A DNA stretch of 64,000 bases from Actinopolymorpha singaporensis (GTDB lineage Bacteria > Actinomycetota > Actinomycetes > Propionibacteriales > Actinopolymorphaceae), in assembly GCF_900104745.1 (NCBI RefSeq), contig NZ_LT629732.1, forward strand, positions 3,893,981 through 3,957,980, read 5' to 3'. The notes under the pieces are model-generated. The model saw nothing but the letters and a program-made list of their open reading frames with translations. It searched no databases and was not told the origin of the DNA. Below, one piece after another: positions 56,466 through 64,000 of this stretch. Position numbers and translations under genes: made by a program. Each line of letters begins with the position of its first letter. Positions within the stretch are counted from its first letter, which is position 1.

Positions 56466-57515
56466 ATGAAGGCGATTACGGTGGTGCCTGGCAGCCCCGA
56501 CCAGGTGCAAGTCAGCGATGTCGAAGAGCCCACGCCAGTGGCCGGCACGTTGCTGGTGGAGGGGAGGATGCTTGGAATCTGCGGCACCGATGTCGAAATC
56601 GTGGAAGAACAGGGGCGTGGTTCGCCACCTCCCGGTCAAGACCGGCTGCTGATCGGGCATGAGTCCCTCGGCGTGGTGCTTGATGCGCCCGCCGACAGCG
56701 GTTTCGCGTCCGGAGACCTGGTCGTGGGCATGGTGCGGCGCCCCGACCCGGTCCCCTGCAGTCCGTGTGCGAATGGAGAGCCGGATTTCTGCCGCAACGG
56801 TCGATATACCGAGCGAGGGATCAAGGAGTTGGACGGATTTGGATCGCAACGGTGGCGGACCGAGCCGGAGTACGCGATCAAGCTCGATCCTGAGCTCGGG
56901 GACTGCGGGGTGCTGTTGGAGCCGGCGTCGGTGCTGGCCAAGGCCTGGGAGCAGACCGAACGGATCTTCGGGCGTGCGTCCTGGCGCCCCAAGGTGGCGT
57001 TGGTGACGGGCGCTGGGCCGGTCGGGCTATTCGCCGCTCTGTTGGGGGTGCAACGTGGCCTGGAAATGCATGTCTTGGATCTCAACGAAACCGGGCCGAA
57101 GGCAGATCTGGTCGCTGATCTGGGAGGCACTTTCCACATCGGCGACGTTCGAGACACCGGGGTGGCGCCTGACGTGGTCATCGAGTGCACGGGATACGGA
57201 CCACTGGTCGTGGAGCTGACGCAGGTGGTCGCGCCCGATGCTGTCATCTGCCTGACGGGGATCACGTCCGGCAGGCGGACGGTCCAGGTTGACACAGATG
57301 CCGTCAACAAGGCGATGGTGATGGAGAACACTGTGGTATTCGGCTCGGTCAACGCGGCCCGGCGCAACTTCGAGCAGGCGGCTCATGCTCTCGCCAAGGC
57401 TGACCTGAGGTGGCTACGACGGATGATCACCAAAACAGTCCCGATGAGCGGCTTCGTCGAAGGTCTGCACAAGAAAGGCGACGACATCAAGGTCGTCGTC
57501 GATCTTCAAGCCTGA
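56466..57515 (+). CDS. Zinc-dependent glucose/alcohol dehydrogenase (MDR family)
   Basis: A 349-residue medium-chain dehydrogenase. It has the catalytic zinc site GICGTDVEIVE and RLLIGHESLGVV near 60, a structural-zinc-like CSPCANGEPDFCRNGRYTERG near 100, and the coenzyme-binding GAGPVGLFAALLG near 180. It closely follows archaeal and actinobacterial glucose 1-dehydrogenases, which oxidise glucose to gluconolactone. ATG 56466 follows AGGGGGC. The sugar porter downstream supports a sugar-oxidation role; the substrate is inferred. Confidence 0.88.
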   Translation: MKAITVVPGSPDQVQVSDVEEPTPVAGTLLVEGRMLGICGTDVEIVEEQGRGSPPPGQDRLLIGHESLGVVLDAPADSGFASGDLVVGMVRRPDPVPCSPCANGEPDFCRNGRYTERGIKELDGFGSQRWRTEPEYAIKLDPELGDCGVLLEPASVLAKAWEQTERIFGRASWRPKVALVTGAGPVGLFAALLGVQRGLEMHVLDLNETGPKADLVADLGGTFHIGDVRDTGVAPDVVIECTGYGPLVVELTQVVAPDAVICLTGITSGRRTVQVDTDAVNKAMVMENTVVFGSVNAARRNFEQAAHALAKADLRWLRRMITKTVPMSGFVEGLHKKGDDIKVVVDLQA

Positions 57516-57665
57516 TTGTCGACTCTGCCGATAGGGGTTTCTCGAGCAGGAAGGCGCTTCCGTGCGTCGCCGCGGCAGTGCGCCTCGAATCGAGCGTGCT
57601 GTGCAGTCGGCTTGGGTAGGTCATCCGGATCCGCGCGGAGGCGCAATTCCACGACGGAGGCTGTC

Positions 57666-59090
57666 ATGCAGGGTTTCTCCAGGTCTCCTGGTGTGGACGG
57701 ACCCCTGAGCGATGCTGCTCGGGAGGGGCGGCGCAAGATCTGGCGCTGGGCGGGTCTCATCGCGGTTGGTGGTTTTCTGTTTGGTTATGACACCGGTGTC
57801 GTCTCTGGTGCGCTGCTGTTCTTCAAGCAGGACTTCCACCTGGATCGATTCCAGCAGGGCAGCGTGGTCAGCGTTCTGCTGTTGGGCGCGATAGCAGGCG
57901 CACTGGGAGTCAGCCGGGTGTCGGATCGCTGGGGACGCAGGATGACCCTGGGGCTGGAGGGCGTTGTGTTCCTGGTCGGGACCGTTGTTCTGGTGACCGC
58001 GCAGGGCTACGCGATGATGTTGGTGGGAAGGTTTGTGCTCGGCCTGGCAGTGGGTGCCGCGTCGGCCACCGTTCCGGTTTACCTGTCGGAGATCTCACCT
58101 GCGTCGATCCGCGGGCGCGTGCTCACGGTCAATCAACTGCTGCTCACAGCCGGGATCCTTGTCGCCTACGGCGTAAACCTCGCATTCAGTAGCAGCGGCA
58201 ACTGGCGGGCGATGTTTGCCGCCGGCGGGATACCCGCGCTTGTTCTGGCAATCGGCTCGCTGCGGCTCCCCGAGTCTCCCGCGTGGCAGCTCGCGCACGG
58301 TCAGGGCGACCGCGCCCGCGCCATGATCGCGTCGGTCGCTGGCGAGTCCAGGGCCGATGAGGTCGTCGAACGCTTCGAATCCACGCGGCGCTCCCTGCAG
58401 CAGGAAGATGACTCGCAGCGGGGGCGGTCGGTGCTGCTCTCTGCGCGGGTCCGCCCGGCGCTGGCCGTGGGGCTCACCCTCGCCGCCCTGCAACAGTTCG
58501 GCGGCATCAACACGATCATCTACTACGCGCCGACGATCATCCAGGAGACGGGACTGTCAGCGTCCAACTCGATCTTCTACTCCGTGGCGATCGGGGCCAT
58601 CAACCTCATCATGACGATCGTCGCCATTCGGCTGGTTGATCGGCTGGGCCGGCGCCCGCTGCTGTTGTTCTCGCTCGCGGTCATGATGGTCATGCTCGCG
58701 CTGCTGGGCCTGACGTTCGTCGCTGGGCTGGGATCGGTGCTGCCGGTGGTGTTCATGGTTCTCTACATCGCCGCTTTCGCGGCAGGTCTGGGGCCGGTGT
58801 TCTGGGTGCTGATCGGCGAGATCTTCCCTGCCAACGCGCACGCTGCCGGGTCCAGCGCCTCGACGGCGGTGAACTGGACGTCGAACTTTGTGGTCAGCCT
58901 CTTCTTCCTTCCGGTCGTCGGGTTGATCGGCCAAGGCGAAACGTTCTGGGTCTTCGCGGTCGTCTGCCTGCTGGGCCTGATGTTTGTCCTCCGCTACGTC
59001 CCCGAGACACGTAACCGTGACTTCGCCGAGATCGATGCGGAGTTGCAGGCACGAGCGGGGCGCCGGCCGGTGTCCAGGACCAGCCAGTGA
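57666..59090 (+). CDS. MFS sugar porter (sugar:proton symporter family)
   Basis: A 474-residue transporter with 12 hydrophobic segments. Sugar-porter signatures are present: GYDTGVVSGALLF (TM1), SDRWGRR near 95, PVYLSEISPASIRGR near 143, QQFGGINTIIYYAPTI near 280 and VPETRNRDFAEID at the C-terminus. Probable substrates are glucose, xylose or inositol. ATG 57666 follows CGGAGG. Its stop overlaps the start of the FUSC gene (GTGA), and it is preceded by the glucose-dehydrogenase-like gene at 56466 on the same strand. Confidence 0.93.
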   Translation: MQGFSRSPGVDGPLSDAAREGRRKIWRWAGLIAVGGFLFGYDTGVVSGALLFFKQDFHLDRFQQGSVVSVLLLGAIAGALGVSRVSDRWGRRMTLGLEGVVFLVGTVVLVTAQGYAMMLVGRFVLGLAVGAASATVPVYLSEISPASIRGRVLTVNQLLLTAGILVAYGVNLAFSSSGNWRAMFAAGGIPALVLAIGSLRLPESPAWQLAHGQGDRARAMIASVAGESRADEVVERFESTRRSLQQEDDSQRGRSVLLSARVRPALAVGLTLAALQQFGGINTIIYYAPTIIQETGLSASNSIFYSVAIGAINLIMTIVAIRLVDRLGRRPLLLFSLAVMMVMLALLGLTFVAGLGSVLPVVFMVLYIAAFAAGLGPVFWVLIGEIFPANAHAAGSSASTAVNWTSNFVVSLFFLPVVGLIGQGETFWVFAVVCLLGLMFVLRYVPETRNRDFAEIDAELQARAGRRPVSRTSQ

Positions 59091-60223
59091 TTCCGGCTCG
59101 TGCGCTTGGCGATGCCGCGCTGCGGCGGCTGCGCGACAGCGCGTGGCCGGTGCTCCAGCAGGCCGCAGCGGCCATCGCGGCGTGGGTGATCGCCAGGAAC
59201 GTCGTCGAGCATCGGCAGCCGTTCTTCGCGCCGATCGCGGCCGTCGTCGCCCTCAACGCCTCGGGCGGCGAACGCGGGTCCAATGCGGTGCGGCTGCTGC
59301 TCGGTGTCGTGGCGGGAATTGTCGTGGCCGAGTTGACGATGGCCGTGCTGGGCGGGGGCTACCTGGCACTGGCCGTGGCGGTGCTGGTTGCGATGCTGCT
59401 GGCTGTCGTGCTCGGCGGGCAGCGTCTGGTGATAGCGCAGGCGGCAGCGGGCGCGATCCTCACAGTCGCTATAGCGAACGGCGAGGTGGGCTTCCAGCGG
59501 CTGACCGACGCGCTGATCGGCGCCGGCGTCGCGCTGGTCATCAGCCAGCTGCTGTTCCCGACCGAGCCGGTTGGGCTGCTGCGCCGTGCCGAGGCAGGTG
59601 CGCTCAAGGACATGGCCGCCGAGCTCGGACTCAGCGCCCGCTGGCTGGAGTCCGGCGGCGAGGTCCTCGCCGGCTCCCCGATGGACCGCTCCCGCCAGGT
59701 CCTCGACCGGCTCGCAGATCTCGCCCGCATACGCGAGAACAGCCGTCGGGTCGCTCGCCGCTCTACGACGCGGTGGGGAAGCACGGGCCCAGTGATCCGC
59801 GAATGCGAGAACGCCGGCCGGCTCGATGTTCTCGGCGCTGACTGCCTGACCCTCACCCGCATGGCCGGCATCACCAGCTGCGACCAGCGCCGACGGCTTG
59901 GACCAGTGATGCGCGAGCTGGCCGGTGTCCTCGCGGCGCTCGCTACCGACCTCGGTGACCGCCTCGCCCGCCAGCACGCCGCCGACCGGGCGCTCGCTGT
60001 CGCCCGGGCGCTGGGCAGCCATCAGCCCGACGGCGATACGGGCGTGTGGGAGGTCGCAGCAGCGTTCGCCACCGACATCGTGATCTTTGCCGGCGTCGAC
60101 CCGGAGCACGCCGCAGCTGCGGTGCGCAAACACGACGAGGACCTGCAGGTCAGAACGCCACCACACGTGTCGCGGCTGCACTTCAGGCGCCGCCGGCAGC
60201 GAGCACGGCGTGACGGTGACTGA
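59087..60223 (+). CDS. FUSC-family membrane protein
   Basis: A 378-residue protein with six or so hydrophobic segments in the first 160 residues and a mostly helical cytoplasmic part after FPTEPVGLLRRAEAGALKDM. QPFFAPIAAVVALN and GGERGSNAVRLLLGVVAGI match the FUSC domain of aromatic-acid and fusaric-acid exporters. GTG 59087 overlaps the stop of the sugar porter, so they are translationally coupled, an unusual pair: an importer and an exporter-like gene. The C-terminus faces the convergent KimA-like gene. Confidence 0.85.
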   Translation: MIPARALGDAALRRLRDSAWPVLQQAAAAIAAWVIARNVVEHRQPFFAPIAAVVALNASGGERGSNAVRLLLGVVAGIVVAELTMAVLGGGYLALAVAVLVAMLLAVVLGGQRLVIAQAAAGAILTVAIANGEVGFQRLTDALIGAGVALVISQLLFPTEPVGLLRRAEAGALKDMAAELGLSARWLESGGEVLAGSPMDRSRQVLDRLADLARIRENSRRVARRSTTRWGSTGPVIRECENAGRLDVLGADCLTLTRMAGITSCDQRRRLGPVMRELAGVLAALATDLGDRLARQHAADRALAVARALGSHQPDGDTGVWEVAAAFATDIVIFAGVDPEHAAAAVRKHDEDLQVRTPPHVSRLHFRRRRQRARRDGD

Positions 60224-60262
60224 CGACCCGCGCCCGGGCGACCGCGGAGTACCGGTTTCGTC

Positions 60263-62104
60263 TCACGGAGAGTCGTCGAGGTGCAGCGACATGGGAACCG
60301 TGGCGACGATCACGTCCGGGCGCGCACGCAGAGCCTTGGTGAGCACCCGATCCCGGTGGTCGTGCAGGAAATCCGCGTACCTGTGATCGGGCCGCACGAC
60401 CGGTATCAGCACCATGACCTGCCGGTCCTGCCGTCCACGTAGTTCGTCGACGAGTCCCACGACGGGGCCCGCGATCGACGCGAACTCGGTGTGGACGATT
60501 CTCAGAGGTACGCCGGGGTCCCATCGAGCCCACCTCGCCTGCAGGTCGCGGTCCTCCTCGACGTTGTCGGTGCTTTCGACGACCACGTGGACGGCCACGA
60601 CGTCATGGCTGATCGACAGGGCCTGTGCGATTGCCCGTTCGGTCAGCCGGGAGACTCCCGCCACCGGCACCACGACAAGGGTGTTGCGAGCCGGTAGCTT
60701 TCCGGGCACCACGCCGAGGCCGAGTGCCCGGCCGGCGTGCTCGTAGTAGCGGTGGATCCGCACGAACGTGTACATCAATGCAGGGACGGCCAACACGACC
60801 ACCCAAGCCCCCGCGGTGAACTTGGTGACCAGGAACACCACGGTGCAAACGGCGGTGACCACCGCACCGAAGCCGTTGATGATCGCGCGATGCCGCCAGC
60901 GCGGCGGTCTGCTCCGGACCCAGTGGCGTACCAAACCCGCCTGGGAGAGCGTGAAGCCTGTGAAAACGCCGATGGCGAACAGTGGAATCAACGCGAGCGT
61001 GTTGCCGCCTACGGCGAGGAGGAGCGCACCGGACAGGACCGCCAGCGCCCAGATACCGAAGCCGTACACCTGCCGATCGTCTCGGAGCGAGAACAGGTGA
61101 GGCAGGTAATTGTCCCTGGCGACCAAGCTGGCGAGCACCGGCAATCCGCCGAACGAGGTGTTGGCCGCGAGCGCGAGGACGAGCGTGATCGTCAGCGACA
61201 TCACGTAGTAGGCCCAGTCCCGCCCGACAGAGATGGCGATGATCTGACTGAGGACGGTCTGGCCGGTTCGGGGACCCACATGCCACCGGGCGGCCAGGAT
61301 CGCCAGGCCGAGCAGCATCGTACCGAGGATTGCGCCCAGCAGAAGCTCGGTCCGCTTTGCTCGGACGACCCGCGGCTGCCTGAACATCGGTACACCGTTC
61401 GCGATCGCCTCCACGCCGGTCAGCGCGCTGCAACCAGCCGAGAACGCGCGGAGCACAAGGAGCACACTCACCGTCTCGATTCCGTGCTCGACCAGCAGGG
61501 GACGACCCGGCTGCGGCGAACCAACAGCCAGCGGGTGGACGAGGCCGATCCCGATGATCGCCAGCATTCCGACGATGAACACCATCGTGGGAAGCAGGAA
61601 CGCCCGAGCGGTGTCGCCCAGCCCGCGGAGATTGAGGACAGTGATCACCGCGAGAAAACCAAGGCAGAGCGGAACGGTGGCCGGCCTGAGTCCGGGGAAC
61701 GCCGAGACAAGGGCGCCAACGCCAGCGGCGATGGACACCGCGACGGTGAGCGTGTAGTCCACGACCAGCGCCGCGGCTGCGAGCAGGCGGACGGTCCGGC
61801 CGAAGTTCGCCCGGCAGACGGCGTAGGTACCACCGCCTCCGGGGTAGGCGTCGATGACCTGTCGGTAGGAGAAGACCAGGATCGCCAGCAGCGCCACGAT
61901 CGCCCCGGTGATCGGCAGCAGCAACGACAACGCCCCGGCCCCGGCCAGGGCGAGGATGCCGATGATCGCCTCTGGCCCGTACGCGACCGATGTCAGGGCG
62001 TCGAGGGACAGGACAGGAAGCCCCTCGACCGGGGTGATCTGCTCCTTGGCGACCTCCCGGGCCCTCAACGGGCGCCCGACGAGAAATCGCCACACCGACC
62101 CCAT
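60263..62104 (-). CDS. APC-superfamily permease, KimA/YdaO-type
   Basis: A 613-residue permease with about 12 hydrophobic segments and a soluble C-terminal part from about 430. VLSLDALTSVAYGPEAIIGIL (near 32) and AYPGGGGTYAVCRANFG (near 87) are typical of the KimA/YdaO group, known as high-affinity potassium importers in Firmicutes; related actinobacterial proteins may carry amino acids. ATG 62104 is the first in-frame start. I see no c-di-AMP riboswitch in the 269 bases before it. Confidence 0.85.
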   Translation of the reverse strand: MGSVWRFLVGRPLRAREVAKEQITPVEGLPVLSLDALTSVAYGPEAIIGILALAGAGALSLLLPITGAIVALLAILVFSYRQVIDAYPGGGGTYAVCRANFGRTVRLLAAAALVVDYTLTVAVSIAAGVGALVSAFPGLRPATVPLCLGFLAVITVLNLRGLGDTARAFLLPTMVFIVGMLAIIGIGLVHPLAVGSPQPGRPLLVEHGIETVSVLLVLRAFSAGCSALTGVEAIANGVPMFRQPRVVRAKRTELLLGAILGTMLLGLAILAARWHVGPRTGQTVLSQIIAISVGRDWAYYVMSLTITLVLALAANTSFGGLPVLASLVARDNYLPHLFSLRDDRQVYGFGIWALAVLSGALLLAVGGNTLALIPLFAIGVFTGFTLSQAGLVRHWVRSRPPRWRHRAIINGFGAVVTAVCTVVFLVTKFTAGAWVVVLAVPALMYTFVRIHRYYEHAGRALGLGVVPGKLPARNTLVVVPVAGVSRLTERAIAQALSISHDVVAVHVVVESTDNVEEDRDLQARWARWDPGVPLRIVHTEFASIAGPVVGLVDELRGRQDRQVMVLIPVVRPDHRYADFLHDHRDRVLTKALRARPDVIVATVPMSLHLDDSP

Positions 62105-62373
62105 CCCCCAACGATGCCAGCTTCGGCCTGTCCCAGGGGACAGCCCGCGGTCGGGCGGGCGGCCTGAGGGTTGGAGGTGGGTGGTACGTGGTCGGACTAA
62201 TGCAATATGTCAAACAATGAGACGTCGGCGGAAGGTCGGCAGAAACGTGCCCGCACGGCATCAGGCCGTGAGTAAGCCGGCAATCGACTCGTCTGGCGGG
62301 CCTGCGGGACGATGTCGAGCACACCGACGATCTCCTCGAACCGGCGGACGTGCCAGTGCGCCCGCCATGCTGG
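62105..62373 (-). promoter_or_regulatory. Upstream region of the KimA-like gene
   Basis: On the minus strand TTTGACATATTGCATTA carries a TTGACA (62213-62208) about 104 bases before the permease start; no good -10 element follows at 17-18 bases, so the call is weak. The rest of the gap to the next gene has no feature I can support. Confidence 0.25.
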
Positions 62374-63333
62374 TTAGGCCAATCCGACCGCCGACCTGGC
62401 GCGCTCGACTGCCTCGCGCAGCCTGGATGCACTGCTGTCGAGTGCGGCACGTTCCTGGGGCGTCATGGAAGGTTCGTGCATCTGCAGTACCCCTCCGGCA
62501 CCGAGCACGCAGGACAACGAGAGAGTCACCCCGTACCCCGGGTGGTGAGCCGCCACGGGCAGGACCGCACGCTCGTCCCGTAGCACCGCCTCGGCCAGTC
62601 GCGCCGACACCGCACCGATGCCGTACTGGCTGGCCCCCGTTCCTTCGATGATCGTGATGTTGGCATACCGGATGTCGTTCTCCACATCGCGCCGGACCTG
62701 CTCGACCGGCGTACCTGACTCTGCGATCAGATCCAGAACCGGGATCCCGCCCACGGACGCCGACGACCACAACAACACCTCCGACGTGCCGTGCTCGCCG
62801 ACCACCACGGCCTGAACGTCCCGAGGCCGGACGCGCAACCGGTCCGCCAGGTGCACTCGGAAACGCAGGCTGTCGATGAGCGTCCCGGTGGAGAACACCC
62901 TGTCGCCACCACCCAGCTCCCGCGCCAGGTCGGCCAGCGGATCCGGCGGGTCGGTGACCACCATGAGCACCGCATCGGGTGCGGACTCAACCACCTTTGG
63001 TACGACGTCCGCGTAGACCCTCGCGTTGGTCTCGACCAGCCGAAGCCGCCCCTGGCTGTCGTTGCGGTCAGTCGCCCCTCCACTCTTCTCGTTCACCCCG
63101 GCAGTCACGATCACCAGGTCGGCACCGGCCAGATCCTCGAATCCGCCGGCATGCACCTCCACGGTCGGGGACAACGGCGTCGCATAACGCATGTCTGCTG
63201 CCACGCCCTCCGCCCGCGCGCTGTCGCGGTCGACCAACACGACCTCGCGACACGCCCCTCCACGCTCGATCAAGCACAGCACCGTTGCGGACCCCACCGC
63301 CCCGACACCAACCACACCAACCTTCACGCTCAT
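62374..63333 (-). CDS. Lactate/malate dehydrogenase family protein
   Basis: A 319-residue NAD-dependent 2-hydroxyacid dehydrogenase. KVGVVGVGAVGSATVL holds the nucleotide site, ADLVIVTAGVNEKSG precedes the mobile loop, ATDRNDSQGRLRLVETN contributes the catalytic Arg, VVTDPPDPL replaces the usual NPVD, and VVGEHGTSEV carries the catalytic His (about 178). Whether it prefers lactate, malate or another acid cannot be told. It starts 88 bases after the MFS gene, on the same strand, possibly co-transcribed. Confidence 0.88.
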   Translation of the reverse strand: MSVKVGVVGVGAVGSATVLCLIERGGACREVVLVDRDSARAEGVAADMRYATPLSPTVEVHAGGFEDLAGADLVIVTAGVNEKSGGATDRNDSQGRLRLVETNARVYADVVPKVVESAPDAVLMVVTDPPDPLADLARELGGGDRVFSTGTLIDSLRFRVHLADRLRVRPRDVQAVVVGEHGTSEVLLWSSASVGGIPVLDLIAESGTPVEQVRRDVENDIRYANITIIEGTGASQYGIGAVSARLAEAVLRDERAVLPVAAHHPGYGVTLSLSCVLGAGGVLQMHEPSMTPQERAALDSSASRLREAVERARSAVGLA

Positions 63334-63421
63334 CTCCGTCCCGCGGCGCTGGACTCTGCTCCGGCACTCTCACCGCACCCGTGCCCCTACCAGGCACAAT
63401 CACTCACACGTTTGACAATTC

Positions 63422-64000
63422 TTACGAGGAGTACCTGGCGCGGAACCCGTCTTCCAGTTCCTCCAGCGACCTGCCCCTGGTTTCGGGCATCGTCGTCGAG
63501 ACGAAGGCGATGGCGAGTACGCCCAGCGCGACGAAGATCAGGAATGTCCAGGTCGGTCCCACCGAGGTGGTGATCACAGGGAAGGAGATGGAGATGGCAA
63601 AGTTCACCATCCACAGTACGAACACGGCGACGCCCATCGCGAAACCGCGAATCTTCAGTGGGAACAGCTCCGACATCACCAGCCACGTCACTACTGAGAT
63701 CGATGACTGCTGGAAGGCCACGAATACGAGCATGATGCCCAGCAGCAGGTAGCTGCGCCAGGTCGCTGAGGGTAGAAGGAAGCACAGGGCCAGCGTCAGC
63801 AGCGACGTTGTGGTTCCGCAGAGGCCGACGATAAGCATGGGCCTGCGGTTGACTCGCCCGACCAGCCACATGCCCAAGGTGACGGCGAGGACTCCGACGA
63901 CGCCGATGGCGATGGACGCGGTGATCGAAGCTCTGGCGGCGAGCCCGGTCGACTCCAGGATGGTGGGGGCGTAGTAGATGACCGTGTTGATGCCGGTGAT
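63422..64000 (-). CDS. MFS sugar porter, partial (5' end outside the window)
   Basis: The C-terminal 192 residues of a second sugar-porter-family transporter; the frame stays open to the window edge (ITGINTVIYYAPTILE reads into 64000). Motifs: MWLVGRVNRRPML, SELFPLKIRGFAMG and MPETRGRSLEELE. A complete copy would start beyond 64000. It is related to the porter at 57666, but the order of genes differs. Confidence 0.92.
   Translation of the reverse strand: MTGINTVIYYAPTILESTGLAARASITASIAIGVVGVLAVTLGMWLVGRVNRRPMLIVGLCGTTTSLLTLALCFLLPSATWRSYLLLGIMLVFVAFQQSSISVVTWLVMSELFPLKIRGFAMGVAVFVLWMVNFAISISFPVITTSVGPTWTFLIFVALGVLAIAFVSTTMPETRGRSLEELEDGFRARYSS

Noticed and set aside
62105-62373. c-di-AMP (ydaO-type) riboswitch upstream of the KimA-like gene
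   Set aside because: I could not find the conserved paired elements; only a partial promoter is visible.
55250-64000. Duplicate of the tRNA-Met 3' end as an attachment site
   Set aside because: No second copy of the T-arm/acceptor segment was found in the window.

Overview
This window comes from the chromosome of a very high-GC actinomycete. Evidence: strong G/C third-position bias, many GTG starts, ATGA/GTGA stop-start overlaps, leaderless-looking promoters, a Tat lipoprotein, a Zur-ZnuABC locus, and a gene order (era, leuA, recO, uppS, zur, glyS, dus, ppdK, dgt, dnaG, hrd-type sigma factor) that matches the conserved core known from Streptomyces and relatives. The sugar-gene inserts suggest a soil or plant-matter saprophyte, perhaps Propionibacteriales (Kribbella/Actinopolymorpha-like); that placement is inference.

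Layout. 1-1.5 kb: four small genes of unknown function that look like the end of a mobile-element module (including an untracked 40-codon gene and a membrane protein with paired CxxCxGxG motifs). 1.6-8.4 kb: degenerate cytidine-deaminase-like protein, Era, a short UvrA paralogue, a tandem GNAT protein, and leuA behind a leucine-rich leader peptide. 8.5-15.9 kb: an accessory sugar block with LacI-ThuA-oxidoreductase operon, nitroreductase, a second LacI and an orphan Tat lipoprotein solute-binding protein, joined by three related operator-like palindromes. 15.9-25.3 kb: cysteine-free HesB-like protein, CPBP protease, recO-uppS, the zinc locus zur-znuB-znuC-znuA (zur appears to start at CTG), glyS and a lipoprotein. 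25.3-31.9 kb: dus, MpaB-like oxygenase, ppdK, HTH regulator. 32-39.7 kb: PhyH dioxygenase/AraC pair, SodC-like protein, dgt, ferredoxin reductase-like protein and dnaG.

39.8-47.7 kb is a xylose/pentose region: xylulokinase, then a ROK repressor with its own operator, xylose isomerase, a Gfo/Idh/MocA dehydrogenase and a sugar-phosphate isomerase/epimerase in one transcription unit, with an orphan hydrogenase-type maturation protease between. 47.9-55.3 kb: a lipoprotein with a glucuronyl C5-epimerase-like domain, a group 2 sigma factor, a conserved hypothetical, an M1 metallopeptidase lipoprotein, tRNA-Asn, a NYN-domain protein and tRNA-Met.

55.3-64 kb, beyond tRNA-Met, looks acquired: an MFS fragment abuts an internally deleted IS256-family transposase remnant, an AT-richer spacer follows, then a zinc glucose/alcohol dehydrogenase, a sugar MFS porter coupled to a FUSC protein, a KimA/YdaO-type permease, an LDH/MDH-family enzyme and a second MFS porter cut by the window end.

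Two threads recur. First, short tandem repeats (9-17 bp) sit at or just after stop codons or in disordered protein tails at many loci. Second, many starts have a TAnnnT-like element 6-11 bases upstream and no Shine-Dalgarno, as expected for leaderless transcripts.
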